A stretch of DNA of 64,000 nucleotides from Calditrichaceae bacterium (GCA_013360445.1 JABWBP010000014.1:1-64000); one strand, 5' to 3'. Counted from the first letter of the stretch, positions 7,753-16,523 are shown. Made by a program: numbers and translations. The notes: generated by a model not told the origin, from the letters alone.

Positions 7753-9186
7753 ATGTCAGATAAGAATCCCAAAACCATAGAAACGATTCTTTCCACCGCC
7801 AGCACCCTGCGCTGGGAAGTGGGAGAGGATATGCACGAATCCTTGATGGAAGCGATCTACCGCGACGCCGCCCGCATTTCCGGGCGGGTGGTTGCCGAGG
7901 CGGGGAAAAAGCCCCGTTTCAATTGGGACCGCGCCCTCGACCGGCTGCTGACCAACCGCTGGACCGGCTTCCCGATCATGCTGCTGATCCTGGCGGTGGT
8001 ATTCTGGATTACCATTGCCGGGGCGAACGTGCCCTCGGGGATGCTCGCTTCCCTGTTAGTGGATACCCTTCACCCGGCGCTGAAATCTTTCGCAACCAGC
8101 ATCGGGACGCCCGGGTGGTTGAACGGCCTATTGATCGACGGAATGTACCTGGCCATGGCCTGGGTGGTGAGCGTGATGCTGCCCCCCATGGCGATTTTCT
8201 TCCCCCTGTTCACCCTGTTAGAGGATTTCGGTTACCTGCCCCGGGTGGCTTTTAACCTGGATAATATGTTCCGCAAGGCCGGGGCGCACGGCAAGCAGGC
8301 GCTCTCCATGAGCATGGGCTACGGCTGCAACGCCGCCGGCATCATCGCCACCCGGGTGATCGACAGCCCCCGGGAGCGGCTGATCGCCATCATTACCAAC
8401 AATTTTGCCCTGTGCAACGGGCGCTGGCCGACCCAGATTTTAGTCGCCTCCCTGTTCATCGGCGCGCTGGCCCCCGCGGGGCTGGCCGGTTTCGTTTCTG
8501 CCGCAGCGGTGGTGGGCGTCACCCTGTTGGGAGTGTTCCTGACCTTTGCGGTTTCCTGGGCGCTTTCGCGCACGATTCTGCGCGGCGAAGCTTCCACCTT
8601 CAGCTTAGAACTGCCGCCCTACCGCCCCCCGCGCATTCTCAAGACCCTCTACACTTCGCTGGTCGATCGCACCATTTTTGTGCTCTGGCGCGCGGTGGTG
8701 TTTGCCATCCCTGCCGGCGCGGTGATCTGGCTGTTAGCGAATATTCACCTCTCCGGGGCGAGCCTTGCCGAACATATCGTGAACTGGCTGGATCCGTTCG
8801 GCTGGCTGATCGGACTGAACGGGGTGATTTTGCTCGCTTACATCATCGCCATTCCGGCCAACGAGATCGTCATTCCCACCATTTTGATGCTGACGGTGCT
8901 GGTTGCGGGCCTGGCCGGGGTGGGCGCCGGCGCCGGGGTGATGTTCGAATTAGGCGACGATTCCGCTTACCTGGCGGTATTCAGCGCCGGGGGTTGGACC
9001 CTGCTGACCGCCATCAACCTGATGCTCTTCAGCCTGATTCACAATCCCTGTTCCACCACCATCTACACCATCTACAAAGAGACCGGCAGCGTAAAATGGA
9101 CTACCGTGTCCGCTCTGCTGCCGGTGGTGATGGGAATGCTGGTTTGCTTCTTCGTGGCGCAGGTGTGGCGGCTGGCGGGGGGATAA
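7753..9186 (+). CDS. feoB: FeoB permease domain as a separate protein
   Basis: 477 residues. The first 60 match the linker before the channel (HESLMEAIYRDAARI). About eight membrane segments with two Gate-type domains follow, from NRWTGFPIMLLILAVVFWIT on. Conserved FeoB blocks with their cysteines are kept: GYGCNAAGIIATRVI and LCNGRWPTQ (usually SCGARLP), so the second block is divergent. ATG 7753 is used, with GGAG at 7742-7745. Proteins like this are often labelled nucleoside-recognition proteins when their GTPase is encoded apart. It acts in the inner membrane with the preceding GTPase. Confidence 0.9.
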   Translation: MSDKNPKTIETILSTASTLRWEVGEDMHESLMEAIYRDAARISGRVVAEAGKKPRFNWDRALDRLLTNRWTGFPIMLLILAVVFWITIAGANVPSGMLASLLVDTLHPALKSFATSIGTPGWLNGLLIDGMYLAMAWVVSVMLPPMAIFFPLFTLLEDFGYLPRVAFNLDNMFRKAGAHGKQALSMSMGYGCNAAGIIATRVIDSPRERLIAIITNNFALCNGRWPTQILVASLFIGALAPAGLAGFVSAAAVVGVTLLGVFLTFAVSWALSRTILRGEASTFSLELPPYRPPRILKTLYTSLVDRTIFVLWRAVVFAIPAGAVIWLLANIHLSGASLAEHIVNWLDPFGWLIGLNGVILLAYIIAIPANEIVIPTILMLTVLVAGLAGVGAGAGVMFELGDDSAYLAVFSAGGWTLLTAINLMLFSLIHNPCSTTIYTIYKETGSVKWTTVSALLPVVMGMLVCFFVAQVWRLAGG

Positions 9187-9218
9187 GAGAACGTCAGAAA
9201 ATCAAATGCCGGGTTTTC

Positions 9219-9246
9219 GTAGAGACGCAACATGTTGCGTCTCTAC
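9219..9246. repeat. 28-base perfect palindrome, GTAGAGACGC type
   Basis: GTAGAGACGCAACA is followed at once by its exact reverse complement. GTAGAGACGC palindromes are known as dispersed repeats in several bacterial groups. Flanks add CCGGGT/ACCCGG pairing. A related imperfect direct repeat (ATGCCGGGTTTTCG near 9206, ATGCCCCTGTTTTG near 9292) fills the rest of the gap. Confidence 0.75.
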
Positions 9247-9419
9247 CCGGTTATGATCCCACAAATAGGCATGGGCGTAAACAGGGAATAAAATGCCCCT
9301 GTTTTGTCGAACCGGCCGGGTATGCCTGCCATTCAATTTACTATTTCCCCTTTTCCGAATTATGTATTAAATTCCTTCCGAGCAAGGCAAATAAAGCAAT
9401 CAAATATGAGGAGAAGGCC

Positions 9420-10664
9420 ATGACCGGCCAACCTCTTTCCCGGCGGGAATTCCTCAAACAAGCCGCCCGTTACGGCGTGATCCTGGGCGGCGGGGGGATT
9501 GCTTTATCCCATCCTTCCTGGCTGCTCGATCTCCTGAACCCTGGTTTGAACGCCGCCGCGTTATTGAACGATCTGGCGAAGGAAGCCCCCCGGGCGCGCT
9601 TCTGGATATCCACCGCCATGCCCAACCCGGATTGCCTGGGCTGCCATACGCCCGACGAGATTGCAGCAGAAAAAACCCACGCGCACGAACAGGCAATCGT
9701 GAAATGCCTGCTCTGCGCCCAGGGCTGCATGATCAAGCAAGGAGAACGCGGCAAATGCCGGGCGCGGATGAACGTGAAAGGCGAATTGCGCAGCCTGGTC
9801 TATGGCCGCCCGATCACCATCCACGTTGACCCGATTGAAAAAAAGCCCTTTTACCATTTTCTCCCCGGCGCAAACGCTTACTCCCTGGCCACGGCCGGGT
9901 GTCCTTTGGCCTGCAAATTCTGCCAGAATTGGGAAATTTCCCAGGCTCGCCCGGAAGATTACCCGGTGGATTACGTTGCCCCGCAGGCGGTCGCAAACGC
10001 CGCGGCGTCGCGAAACGCTCCCATCATCGCCTTTACCTATAACGAGCCGACCGTGTTTGCGGAATATTTGCTGGATATTGCCCGGGCGGCCCGGCCGCAA
10101 AACATTCGCAGCGTCCTGGTCAGTTGCGGTTTTATGAACGCCGAGCCGCTAACGGAAATGTGCGAGGCGCTGGATGCCATCAAAATAGACCTGAAAGGAT
10201 TCAGCGATGATTTTTACCGTGATGTTGCCGGCGCGGCGTTGAAGCCGGTGCTGCGCAGCATCAAGCAGGCGGCGAAAAGCGCGGCGCACCTGGAAATCGT
10301 CAACCTGGTGGTGCCGACCCTGAATGATTCCGAAGAGATGCTGACCGGCCTGGCGGAATGGGTGATGGGAGAATTGGGGCCGGATGTGCCGATCCACTTT
10401 ACCCGTTTCCATCCCGATTACCAGTTGCCCAATCTTCCCCCAACCCCGGTGGCCACCCTGGAGCGGGCGCGGGCAATCGCCTTGCAAAAAGGGATTCATT
10501 ACCCCTATGTGGGCAATGTTCCCGGGCACCCGGGAAACAACACCTACTGTCCCGGATGCGGCAGCGTGATCATCCGGCGGAGCGGCTTTTTTGTGCTGGA
10601 AATGCAGCTAAAAAAGGGACGCTGCAGCTTCTGCAACCATCCGATTGCGGGGGTGTGGGCGTAG
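9420..10664 (+). CDS. amrS: AmmeMemoRadiSam radical SAM enzyme with Tat signal
   Basis: 414 residues. The start is ATG 9420 after GAGGAGA. It begins SRREFLKQ followed by a hydrophobic stretch, a textbook Tat signal. The catalytic domain has the radical SAM motif CPLACKFCQNW near residue 160, an upstream cysteine cluster (CLLCAQGC, RGKCR), and a C-terminal rubredoxin-like CPGCG and CSFCNHP pair. These features define the radical SAM member of the AmmeMemoRadiSam set, whose reaction is still unknown. An exported radical SAM enzyme is odd, because reductant and SAM are cytoplasmic; it may only be membrane-anchored. The Memo-AMMECR1 fusion follows. Confidence 0.88.
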   Translation: MTGQPLSRREFLKQAARYGVILGGGGIALSHPSWLLDLLNPGLNAAALLNDLAKEAPRARFWISTAMPNPDCLGCHTPDEIAAEKTHAHEQAIVKCLLCAQGCMIKQGERGKCRARMNVKGELRSLVYGRPITIHVDPIEKKPFYHFLPGANAYSLATAGCPLACKFCQNWEISQARPEDYPVDYVAPQAVANAAASRNAPIIAFTYNEPTVFAEYLLDIARAARPQNIRSVLVSCGFMNAEPLTEMCEALDAIKIDLKGFSDDFYRDVAGAALKPVLRSIKQAAKSAAHLEIVNLVVPTLNDSEEMLTGLAEWVMGELGPDVPIHFTRFHPDYQLPNLPPTPVATLERARAIALQKGIHYPYVGNVPGHPGNNTYCPGCGSVIIRRSGFFVLEMQLKKGRCSFCNHPIAGVWA

Positions 10665-10679
10665 GGAAGGAGCGGGGTA

Positions 10680-10764
10680 TAATTGGCAATTGCCAATTGG
10701 CAATTGGCAATTACAGGAGCAGGAACAGGGGCAGGGGCAGGGTAAAATTACCAATTGCCAATGG
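10680..10764. repeat. AATTGGC heptads, CAGGGG hexads and AATTGCC return arm
   Basis: Four heptads at 10681-10708 (AATTGGC, AATTGCC) are followed by five hexads at 10714-10742 (CAGGAG to CAGGGG) and a short return arm CCAATTGCCA at 10751-10760. The hexad part has G runs that could stack as a quadruplex. The return arm supplies the -35 of the next promoter. Confidence 0.7.
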
Positions 10765-10784
10765 CGGCAGCACCGGTTTATAAT
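10755..10784 (+). promoter_or_regulatory. Sigma-70 promoter
   Basis: TTGCCA (one change from TTGACA) at 10755-10760 and a perfect TATAAT at 10779-10784 are 18 bases apart. Transcription would start near 10791, giving a 70-base leader for the Memo-AMMECR1 gene. Confidence 0.6.
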
Positions 10785-10860
10785 GATAGTCGCAACAGGT
10801 TTTTTATCATAGATTCGGGAAGCAACGGTATGAGTTACTCTAAAATGCTGCGAAACCCAA

Positions 10861-12408
10861 ATGAAAACATGTTTACTTTTTCTGGCTCTCTTGTTGATGT
10901 TATTTATGGGGAGTTTTTATGTCATTGCCGGAGACAAATACGCAAAAATAGGTGAGCGCAAGCCGGCCGTGGCCGGGCAATTTTACCCGGACGCCGCCGC
11001 CAAATTGCGATCCGCGCTGGATCATTTTTTCCGCGACGCCAGACCGGCCGCGGTGAGCCGGCCGCTGGCGCTCATCGCGCCCCATGCCGGGTATATTTAT
11101 TCCGGGCAGATTGCCGCCGATGCCTTCAACCAGGCGCGGGAATTTTCTTACGATCTCATTGTCATATTAGGCGCCAATCACACCACGCCGGGGTTTCGCG
11201 GGGTTTCCATCTATCCCCGCAAAGGATTTCGAACCCCCTTGGGATTGGCAGAGATCGATGAGGCGCTGGCGGATAGCCTGATCGAATCCGGTAAAGAGTG
11301 CTGCTTCGAACCGGCGCTGCACCGCGGGGAACATTCCGTGGAAGTGGAAGTGCCCTTTGTGCAATACGCCTTCCCGGGGGTAAAAATACTTCCCGCGGTG
11401 ATCGGGGAGCCGGACCCGGATTTGTGCCTGAATTTCGGGCGGGCATTGGCGAAGGCGCTGAAGGGGCGCCGGGCGCTGATCGTTGCCAGCTCCGACCTTT
11501 CCCATTATCCCGCGCATGATGACGCGGTCAAAGTGGATCACCAAACTCTCGAGGCCATCGTGAAACTCGATCCCGTCTATTTGCACGAAATAATCCGGGC
11601 GCAGATGCAGCGCGACGTGGCGAACCTGGCCACCTGCGCCTGCGGGGAAGCGCCCATACTGGCAGCCATCGCTGCGGCAGAAGAATTAGGCGCTAATTGC
11701 GGAACCATCATCAGTTATGCCAACTCCGGGCAGACCTCCATCGGCAGCAAAAGGAGAGTGGTGGGCTATGGCGCGGTTGCGCTGAGCCGGGAGGAGCATT
11801 GCGAAAAAAACGCGGAGTCTATTGAAATGCCAACCGGGAAAGTATCCGGTGAATTGGCCGATGCGGATAAAAAAGCGCTGCTAACATTTGCCCGGAAAAC
11901 CATCGCCGATTTTCTGGAAGGGGAGACGCTTCCCCTGCCGCGGGGATTTTCCCCCCGGTTGTACCAAAAATGCGGCGTATTCGTTACCTTGAGAAAAAAC
12001 GGCGAACTGCGCGGCTGCATCGGGCACATGAGCGAGGATAAACCGCTCTGTGAGGTAGTGGGAGCCATGGCATTGCAGGCCGCTTTCGAAGATCCTCGCT
12101 TCGAGCCGCTTACCCGCGATGAGCTTCCGGAAATCGAAATCGAAATTTCCGTGCTGACGCCCTGCAAGGTGATTGACAGCGCCGAGCAGATTGCGGTGGG
12201 CCGCGACGGGGTATTGCTCAAACAGAACGGCCGCCAGGCGGTTTTTCTCCCCCAGGTAGCCTCCGAACGGCACTGGACCCGGGAAGAATTGCTGGATCAT
12301 CTCTGCCTCAAGGCGGGAGTTAAACCCGGCAGTTGGGGAAAAGATACCCAGCTATTCACTTTCCAGGCGATTATTTTTCAGGAATCGGATTTCGGAATTA
12401 GCCGGTAG
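10861..12408 (+). CDS. Memo-AMMECR1 fusion, exported
   Basis: 515 residues. Residues 1-24 are a Sec signal (CLLFLALLLMLFMGSFYVIA). Residues 30-300 form a Memo-family domain with its metal-site blocks GANHTTPG, GEHSVEVEVPF and SSDLSHYPAHDDA. Residues 335-510 form an AMMECR1 domain with LRGCIGHM and FEDPRFEPLT. Memo and AMMECR1 are AmrB and AmrA of the AmmeMemoRadiSam set, often adjacent and sometimes fused. The gene follows the Tat-tagged radical SAM gene, so the whole set seems to act outside the cytoplasm here. Its function remains unknown in the family. A good promoter lies 76 bases upstream; the ribosome site is weak. Confidence 0.88.
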   Translation: MKTCLLFLALLLMLFMGSFYVIAGDKYAKIGERKPAVAGQFYPDAAAKLRSALDHFFRDARPAAVSRPLALIAPHAGYIYSGQIAADAFNQAREFSYDLIVILGANHTTPGFRGVSIYPRKGFRTPLGLAEIDEALADSLIESGKECCFEPALHRGEHSVEVEVPFVQYAFPGVKILPAVIGEPDPDLCLNFGRALAKALKGRRALIVASSDLSHYPAHDDAVKVDHQTLEAIVKLDPVYLHEIIRAQMQRDVANLATCACGEAPILAAIAAAEELGANCGTIISYANSGQTSIGSKRRVVGYGAVALSREEHCEKNAESIEMPTGKVSGELADADKKALLTFARKTIADFLEGETLPLPRGFSPRLYQKCGVFVTLRKNGELRGCIGHMSEDKPLCEVVGAMALQAAFEDPRFEPLTRDELPEIEIEISVLTPCKVIDSAEQIAVGRDGVLLKQNGRQAVFLPQVASERHWTREELLDHLCLKAGVKPGSWGKDTQLFTFQAIIFQESDFGISR

Positions 12409-12511
12409 CTCCTTTTACTCGTGGGGGTTAAAAATCGCTTTTTGCGGAAGTGAAATGCGCAATCTGCGCTGCGCCCCCTCAATCATCAATTTTCAATCTT
12501 CAATGCGATAG

Positions 12512-14716
12512 TTGCTTCCCGTGGTTTTCTATCTCCTCATCATCGGATTTATTTCCATCCTCGGCCAGGTGGTTATCCTCCGGGAATTGAACGTGGCCTT
12601 CTTCGGGGTTGAATTGATTTATATCCTGGCGCTGGCGGTCTGGATGCTGGGCAGCGCTATCGGCGCCGCCCTGGGGCGGGGGGATTTCCTTCCCGCGCTT
12701 TCGCATATTTCTCTTTTATGGATCACGTTTGCAATTCTGCTCCCGCTGGATGCGGCTTTCATTCGCGGTTCCCGGGTGTTATTCGGCGGGGTTCCCGGGG
12801 CGTACCTGTCTTTTTTTCAGCAAATGGTCCTGTTGGCGCTGGCGCTTTTTCCGGTAAGTTTCCTGCCGGGATTATTATTCCAGTGGGCCGCCCGGCGCTA
12901 CGTGGCCGGGGGAAAAACCCTGGCCCGCGCCTATGCCATCGAAAGCGCCGGCGGCCTGGCCGGCGGTCTGGCCGCCACCCTGTTGCTGAAATTGGGAGTG
13001 CAAAATTTTTCGATTGCGCTGCTGTGCAGTTTCGTATCGCTGGGGGCTTTTTTCCTTTACCGGGATAAAAAAGCATCCCGCTTCATACTTGCCGGGGGGC
13101 TGGCTGTAGCAGCGATCATTCTGCTGGCGGGATGGAAATCTTCTGCGATTGACCGCCGCCTGAGCGCCTGGAACCACCCCTTCCTGGTAGTATCGCGAGA
13201 TACCCCCTACAGCCGGGTGACTATTACCGCCCGGGGCGGCCAGGTAGCAGTATTCGAGAACGACGCCCTGACTTTCGAGAGCGAAGGGACCGCTGCGGAG
13301 GAATTCGTACACCTGGCAATGCTGCAGCGCCCCGATCCCCAAACCGTGTTGGTGTTAGGCGGCGGCGGCGAGGGGATCATCACGGAGCTGCTCTATCATC
13401 CCTTGCAGCAAATCGATTACGTGGAGCTGAACCGGGTTTGGATCGACCTGGCGCGGAATTATTTGCCGGAAGACATCCGCGAATCCCTGCAAGCCGGGAA
13501 CCTGCGCATCATTTTCGCCGATCCGCGCAAATTCCTGAGGGTATCCAGGGCTTCGCCATGGGCATCCATGGCTCCGCCAGAAGAGCGCCCTGCTTACGAC
13601 GTGATCCTGGTGAGTATGCCGGAGCCGGCTTCCGGTCAGGCCAATCGTTTCTATACCCGGGAGTTCTTCGAACAGTGCGCCGCCCGGCTCAATCCCGGGG
13701 GCATCCTGGCGTTCCGGCTGCGCTCCGCGGAAAACCTCTGGTCGCCGCAGTTGGCTCGCCGCAACGGCAGCATCTTCCGAGCGCTGGCGTCCGTTTTTCC
13801 GGAAACAGTGGTATTGCCGGGAGTGACCAACCTGTTCATCGCCTCTCCTGCCCCGCTGGAGCGCAACCCGGAAATCCTGGGCGGCCGGCTGGCGGAAAAA
13901 AACCTGCCCGCCCGTATGGTTACCCCGCCCTATGTTCGCTATCTCTACACCAATGACCGCTTTTCCCGGGTGGCCGAAGTGCTGGCGAAAAGCCCCGCGC
14001 CGGTCAACAGCGACGCCCGCCCGGTTTGTTATCAATATACCATTGCCATCTGGCTTTCCAAATTTTTCCCCGCGCTGGCGCAATTGGATCTCTCCCCTTC
14101 CGGGCGCGCCGGGAAATATATGCTGCTTTTTAGTGCGGCGGCGATAATCCTGCTGCTCCTGGCGCGGCGAAAGTTAGCGCTGCGGCGGATGGCGCTGGCA
14201 GGAATTGCCGGTTTCCTGGGAATGGTTACGGAAACCCTGGTGATCCTGCAATACCAGGTCCATCATGGAGTGCTGTACCAAAACATCGGAATTTTGCTAA
14301 TGGCGTTTATGGGCGGGCTGGCGTTAGGAGCGTTTGCGACCGAGGCGTACCTGCGGAATCATTCCGGAAATATTCCCCGGCTGCGAAGAACCGGGATGGG
14401 GCTGTCAGGCGGTTTTGTGCTGGCGAATCTGTTGTTCGCAGCCGGATTTGGCGCGGAAATGCTGAGAGGGCTGCTTTCCGCCGCGATTTTGTTAGGAATT
14501 GCCGGATTCCTGGTCGCGGGTATTTTCTCGCTGGCCAGCCTCTACCGGGTAGAGAATCGCCAGGCAGTTATTTCCCCGCTCTATTCCGCGGACCTGGCCG
14601 GCGGCTGTGCCGGATCGATCCTGGCCAGCCTGGTTTTGATTCCCCTGGCCGGGTTGGCCGGCTCTGCGTACCTGGCGGCGGCAATGGCAGCGGCGGCGGC
14701 GTTGCTGCTGTGGTAG
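12512..14716 (+). CDS. Polytopic membrane protein with spermidine-synthase-like domain
   Basis: 734 residues. About six membrane segments (1-215) are followed by a Rossmann domain (225-500) like aminopropyltransferases (VLVLGGGGEGIITELL, YTREFFEQC), then about six more segments. The SAM site is GGGGEG, with VELN where most have VELD. At the catalytic loop, where spermidine synthases carry an Asp (YDVIIVD.PDP), this protein has YDVILVSMPEP; the Asp is missing, so classical aminopropyl transfer is doubtful. The start is uncertain: TTG 12512 or GTG 12521, with no good ribosome site. Three heptads (AATCATC, AATTTTC) lie at 12481-12501 just upstream. It follows the AmmeMemoRadiSam genes and probably works with them. 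Confidence 0.8.
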   Translation: MLPVVFYLLIIGFISILGQVVILRELNVAFFGVELIYILALAVWMLGSAIGAALGRGDFLPALSHISLLWITFAILLPLDAAFIRGSRVLFGGVPGAYLSFFQQMVLLALALFPVSFLPGLLFQWAARRYVAGGKTLARAYAIESAGGLAGGLAATLLLKLGVQNFSIALLCSFVSLGAFFLYRDKKASRFILAGGLAVAAIILLAGWKSSAIDRRLSAWNHPFLVVSRDTPYSRVTITARGGQVAVFENDALTFESEGTAAEEFVHLAMLQRPDPQTVLVLGGGGEGIITELLYHPLQQIDYVELNRVWIDLARNYLPEDIRESLQAGNLRIIFADPRKFLRVSRASPWASMAPPEERPAYDVILVSMPEPASGQANRFYTREFFEQCAARLNPGGILAFRLRSAENLWSPQLARRNGSIFRALASVFPETVVLPGVTNLFIASPAPLERNPEILGGRLAEKNLPARMVTPPYVRYLYTNDRFSRVAEVLAKSPAPVNSDARPVCYQYTIAIWLSKFFPALAQLDLSPSGRAGKYMLLFSAAAIILLLLARRKLALRRMALAGIAGFLGMVTETLVILQYQVHHGVLYQNIGILLMAFMGGLALGAFATEAYLRNHSGNIPRLRRTGMGLSGGFVLANLLFAAGFGAEMLRGLLSAAILLGIAGFLVAGIFSLASLYRVENRQAVISPLYSADLAGGCAGSILASLVLIPLAGLAGSAYLAAAMAAAAALLLW

Positions 14717-14731
14717 GCTCTCCCCAACCGG

Positions 14732-15733
14732 TTATACAAAATTTCGCAGCATCAGCTCGCCGGGATAGGGATTCAGGTAAACCTGCTCCTCCATCCACGG
14801 CACCGGGCAGCGGCGAAGATGGTGCTTCACCAGGGTGATGGGAACGACCAGGGGAATGAATTGTTGCCGGTACTGTTCGATGAGCGCCGCCATCTCCTGC
14901 CGGTCTGCGGAGTCCAGGGTTTTTTTGAAATATCCCATTACGTGGTAGAGCACGTTAGCGTGCTTCCGCGGGGTGGCGTTGATTTTCAAGCCGGCCATGA
15001 ATTGTGCGGCGTATTCCGCCAGAACGGCGTCGAAGCGCGATTTTCCCGCCCCGGCTACCAGTTGCCCGAGTTCCCGGTAGTGCTTCGGGCTGTGCGACAT
15101 CAGGGTCAGCTTGTGGCGGGTATGGAATTTCACCAGGTCGCCGGGCCGGGGGGCGCTTTTCAGGAATTCCGTTAACCGGTAATAGGCAAACACCCGCTCG
15201 ATAAAATTCTCCCGCAGGCGCGGATCGTTCAGCCGACCTTCCTCCTCGATGGGCATCAGGGGAAATTTCTCCAGCAGCGCCCGGGCATACATGCCTACCC
15301 CGTCGCGGGTGGGAATTTCGCTGGGACCGTACACCCGCACCCGCTCCATTCCGCAGGAGGGGGAATCCTTCTTCAAAATGTACGCGTGCAGCTCCGATTG
15401 GGCGAGTTTTTCTACCCGCTCCCGGGCGTAGGTTTTCATTCTCGCGGTGTAATCCGTCGCGCTTTTGGCGCCGATCAGCCGGGGATTCGCCGCGGTTCCC
15501 ACCAGGCGGATGTTCTCCCGGGGAACGCTCATCCCGATCTCCACTTCCGGGCACACCGAAATCCATTGGAAGTAGCGCCCTAAGGTTTGGGTGAGGAAAG
15601 AATCGTGTTTATGCCCCCCGTCGTAGCGCACTTCCATGCCTAACAGGCAACTGCTGATGCCCACCCGGATTTGCGGTTCGTCAGGAGGGGGCGGGAAGAG
15701 GTTGTTTTTCCCGGGATCAGAAAGATTCTCCAT
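14732..15733 (-). CDS. DUF523-DUF1722 protein (YbgA-like)
   Basis: 333 residues. Residues 20-165 are DUF523, with CLLGMEVRYDGGHKHD, CPEVEIGM and KKDSPSCG. Residues 190-325 are DUF1722 (LVKFHTRHKLTLMSHSPKHY, LVVPITLVKHH). The fusion is common in bacteria. The cysteines may bind metal or a cluster, and DUF1722 relatives have been linked to photolyase and DNA repair, but no function is established. ATG 15733 follows AAAGGTG. It converges on the membrane aminopropyltransferase-like gene with only 15 bases between, and no terminator is seen there. Confidence 0.85.
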   Translation of the reverse strand: MENLSDPGKNNLFPPPPDEPQIRVGISSCLLGMEVRYDGGHKHDSFLTQTLGRYFQWISVCPEVEIGMSVPRENIRLVGTAANPRLIGAKSATDYTARMKTYARERVEKLAQSELHAYILKKDSPSCGMERVRVYGPSEIPTRDGVGMYARALLEKFPLMPIEEEGRLNDPRLRENFIERVFAYYRLTEFLKSAPRPGDLVKFHTRHKLTLMSHSPKHYRELGQLVAGAGKSRFDAVLAEYAAQFMAGLKINATPRKHANVLYHVMGYFKKTLDSADRQEMAALIEQYRQQFIPLVVPITLVKHHLRRCPVPWMEEQVYLNPYPGELMLRNFV

Positions 15734-16136
15734 TTTTGCACCTTTCGTTAAAACTGAGGCATGTTCAATTCACCGGAATGCGGCGTTCCGGCGCGGCATT
15801 CGGTTTTATCCCCGCTCTATGGCGCCCGGAAGTTTATAACGCCATCTTTTTAAAAACAATAGGTTACTATTCAGCCACAGAGGTCACAGAGAAAGAATTT
15901 AAGACTCTCAGAATCATTATTCTTGTATATGGAACATTTTTTTCTAATAAAGGGGTTTGTCTGAATAGTTACAACAATAGAATCAAGATTACCAAACTCA
16001 GGCCCCGGGGCCGTAGCCGTGACATCTTTTGACAACCCTTTACCGCCCCATGACATCTTCCCCGTTTCCGGCTCCGTAAACGAGAAGTGGATAGAAAAAA
16101 TGGAACATGAACCCATAAAGTAAAAAGGAGAAGGTC
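15734..16136. other. Gene-free intergenic region with short repeats
   Basis: No convincing gene. CACAGAG occurs twice, 9 bases apart, at 15876-15891; this CAGAGG.CACAGAG word is familiar as a dispersed repeat. A 12-base palindrome GGCCCCGGGGCC lies at 16001-16012. TGACATCTT occurs twice near 16019 and 16050. It must hold divergent promoters for 15733 (minus) and 16137 (plus), but I cannot place them. Confidence 0.5.
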
Positions 16137-16523
16137 ATGAAAACAATGGTGATGATGTGGATCGCAGTGCTGAGCCTGGCCGGTTTGGCGCAGAGTGCGG
16201 CAGTGGTGGAAAATGCGCCCCGGAATTATGAAATGGCGCTCAAGTCCGGTAATGCAAGCGTGGTTGAATCCGCGCTCTTTCACGTAGTGAAATTCAAAAT
16301 TTTCTACACCGAGCAGGATACCGAAAAGTTGGCCGCGATGCTGGAAAAATTAGCGAGCGACGGGGAAACCGGCGCCATCCGTTACAAAGCCTACCTGGCC
16401 GGCCAATTCCTGAACGACCCGGCGCTGCTGGCAAAAATCGAGAAACAGGATTATAAAGACGGGGACCGGTTTTTCAGGATGCTGGCGGAAGAATTGGAAA
16501 AGGAGCTTTTAGCCGAAAGATAA
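16137..16523 (+). CDS. Small secreted protein of unknown function
   Basis: 128 residues with a Sec signal (MKTMVMMWIAVLSLAGLAQSA). The mature part is helical and charged (FYTEQDTEKLAAMLEKLASD, AEELEKELLAER), with no cysteine and no motif I recognise. The spacing of helices recalls HEAT- or TPR-like hairpins, but it is too short to be sure. AAAAGGAGAAGGTC precedes the ATG, a strong ribosome site, and a strong terminator follows, so it is a single-gene transcript. Confidence 0.75.
   Translation: MKTMVMMWIAVLSLAGLAQSAAVVENAPRNYEMALKSGNASVVESALFHVVKFKIFYTEQDTEKLAAMLEKLASDGETGAIRYKAYLAGQFLNDPALLAKIEKQDYKDGDRFFRMLAEELEKELLAER

Noticed and set aside
8412-9419. 336-codon extension before the radical SAM gene
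   Set aside because: It overlaps the FeoB permease in another frame; the Tat signal and ribosome site fix the start at 9420.
10714-10742. G-quadruplex as a regulatory element
   Set aside because: Only three G runs of three or more; a two-layer form is possible but cannot be supported from sequence alone.
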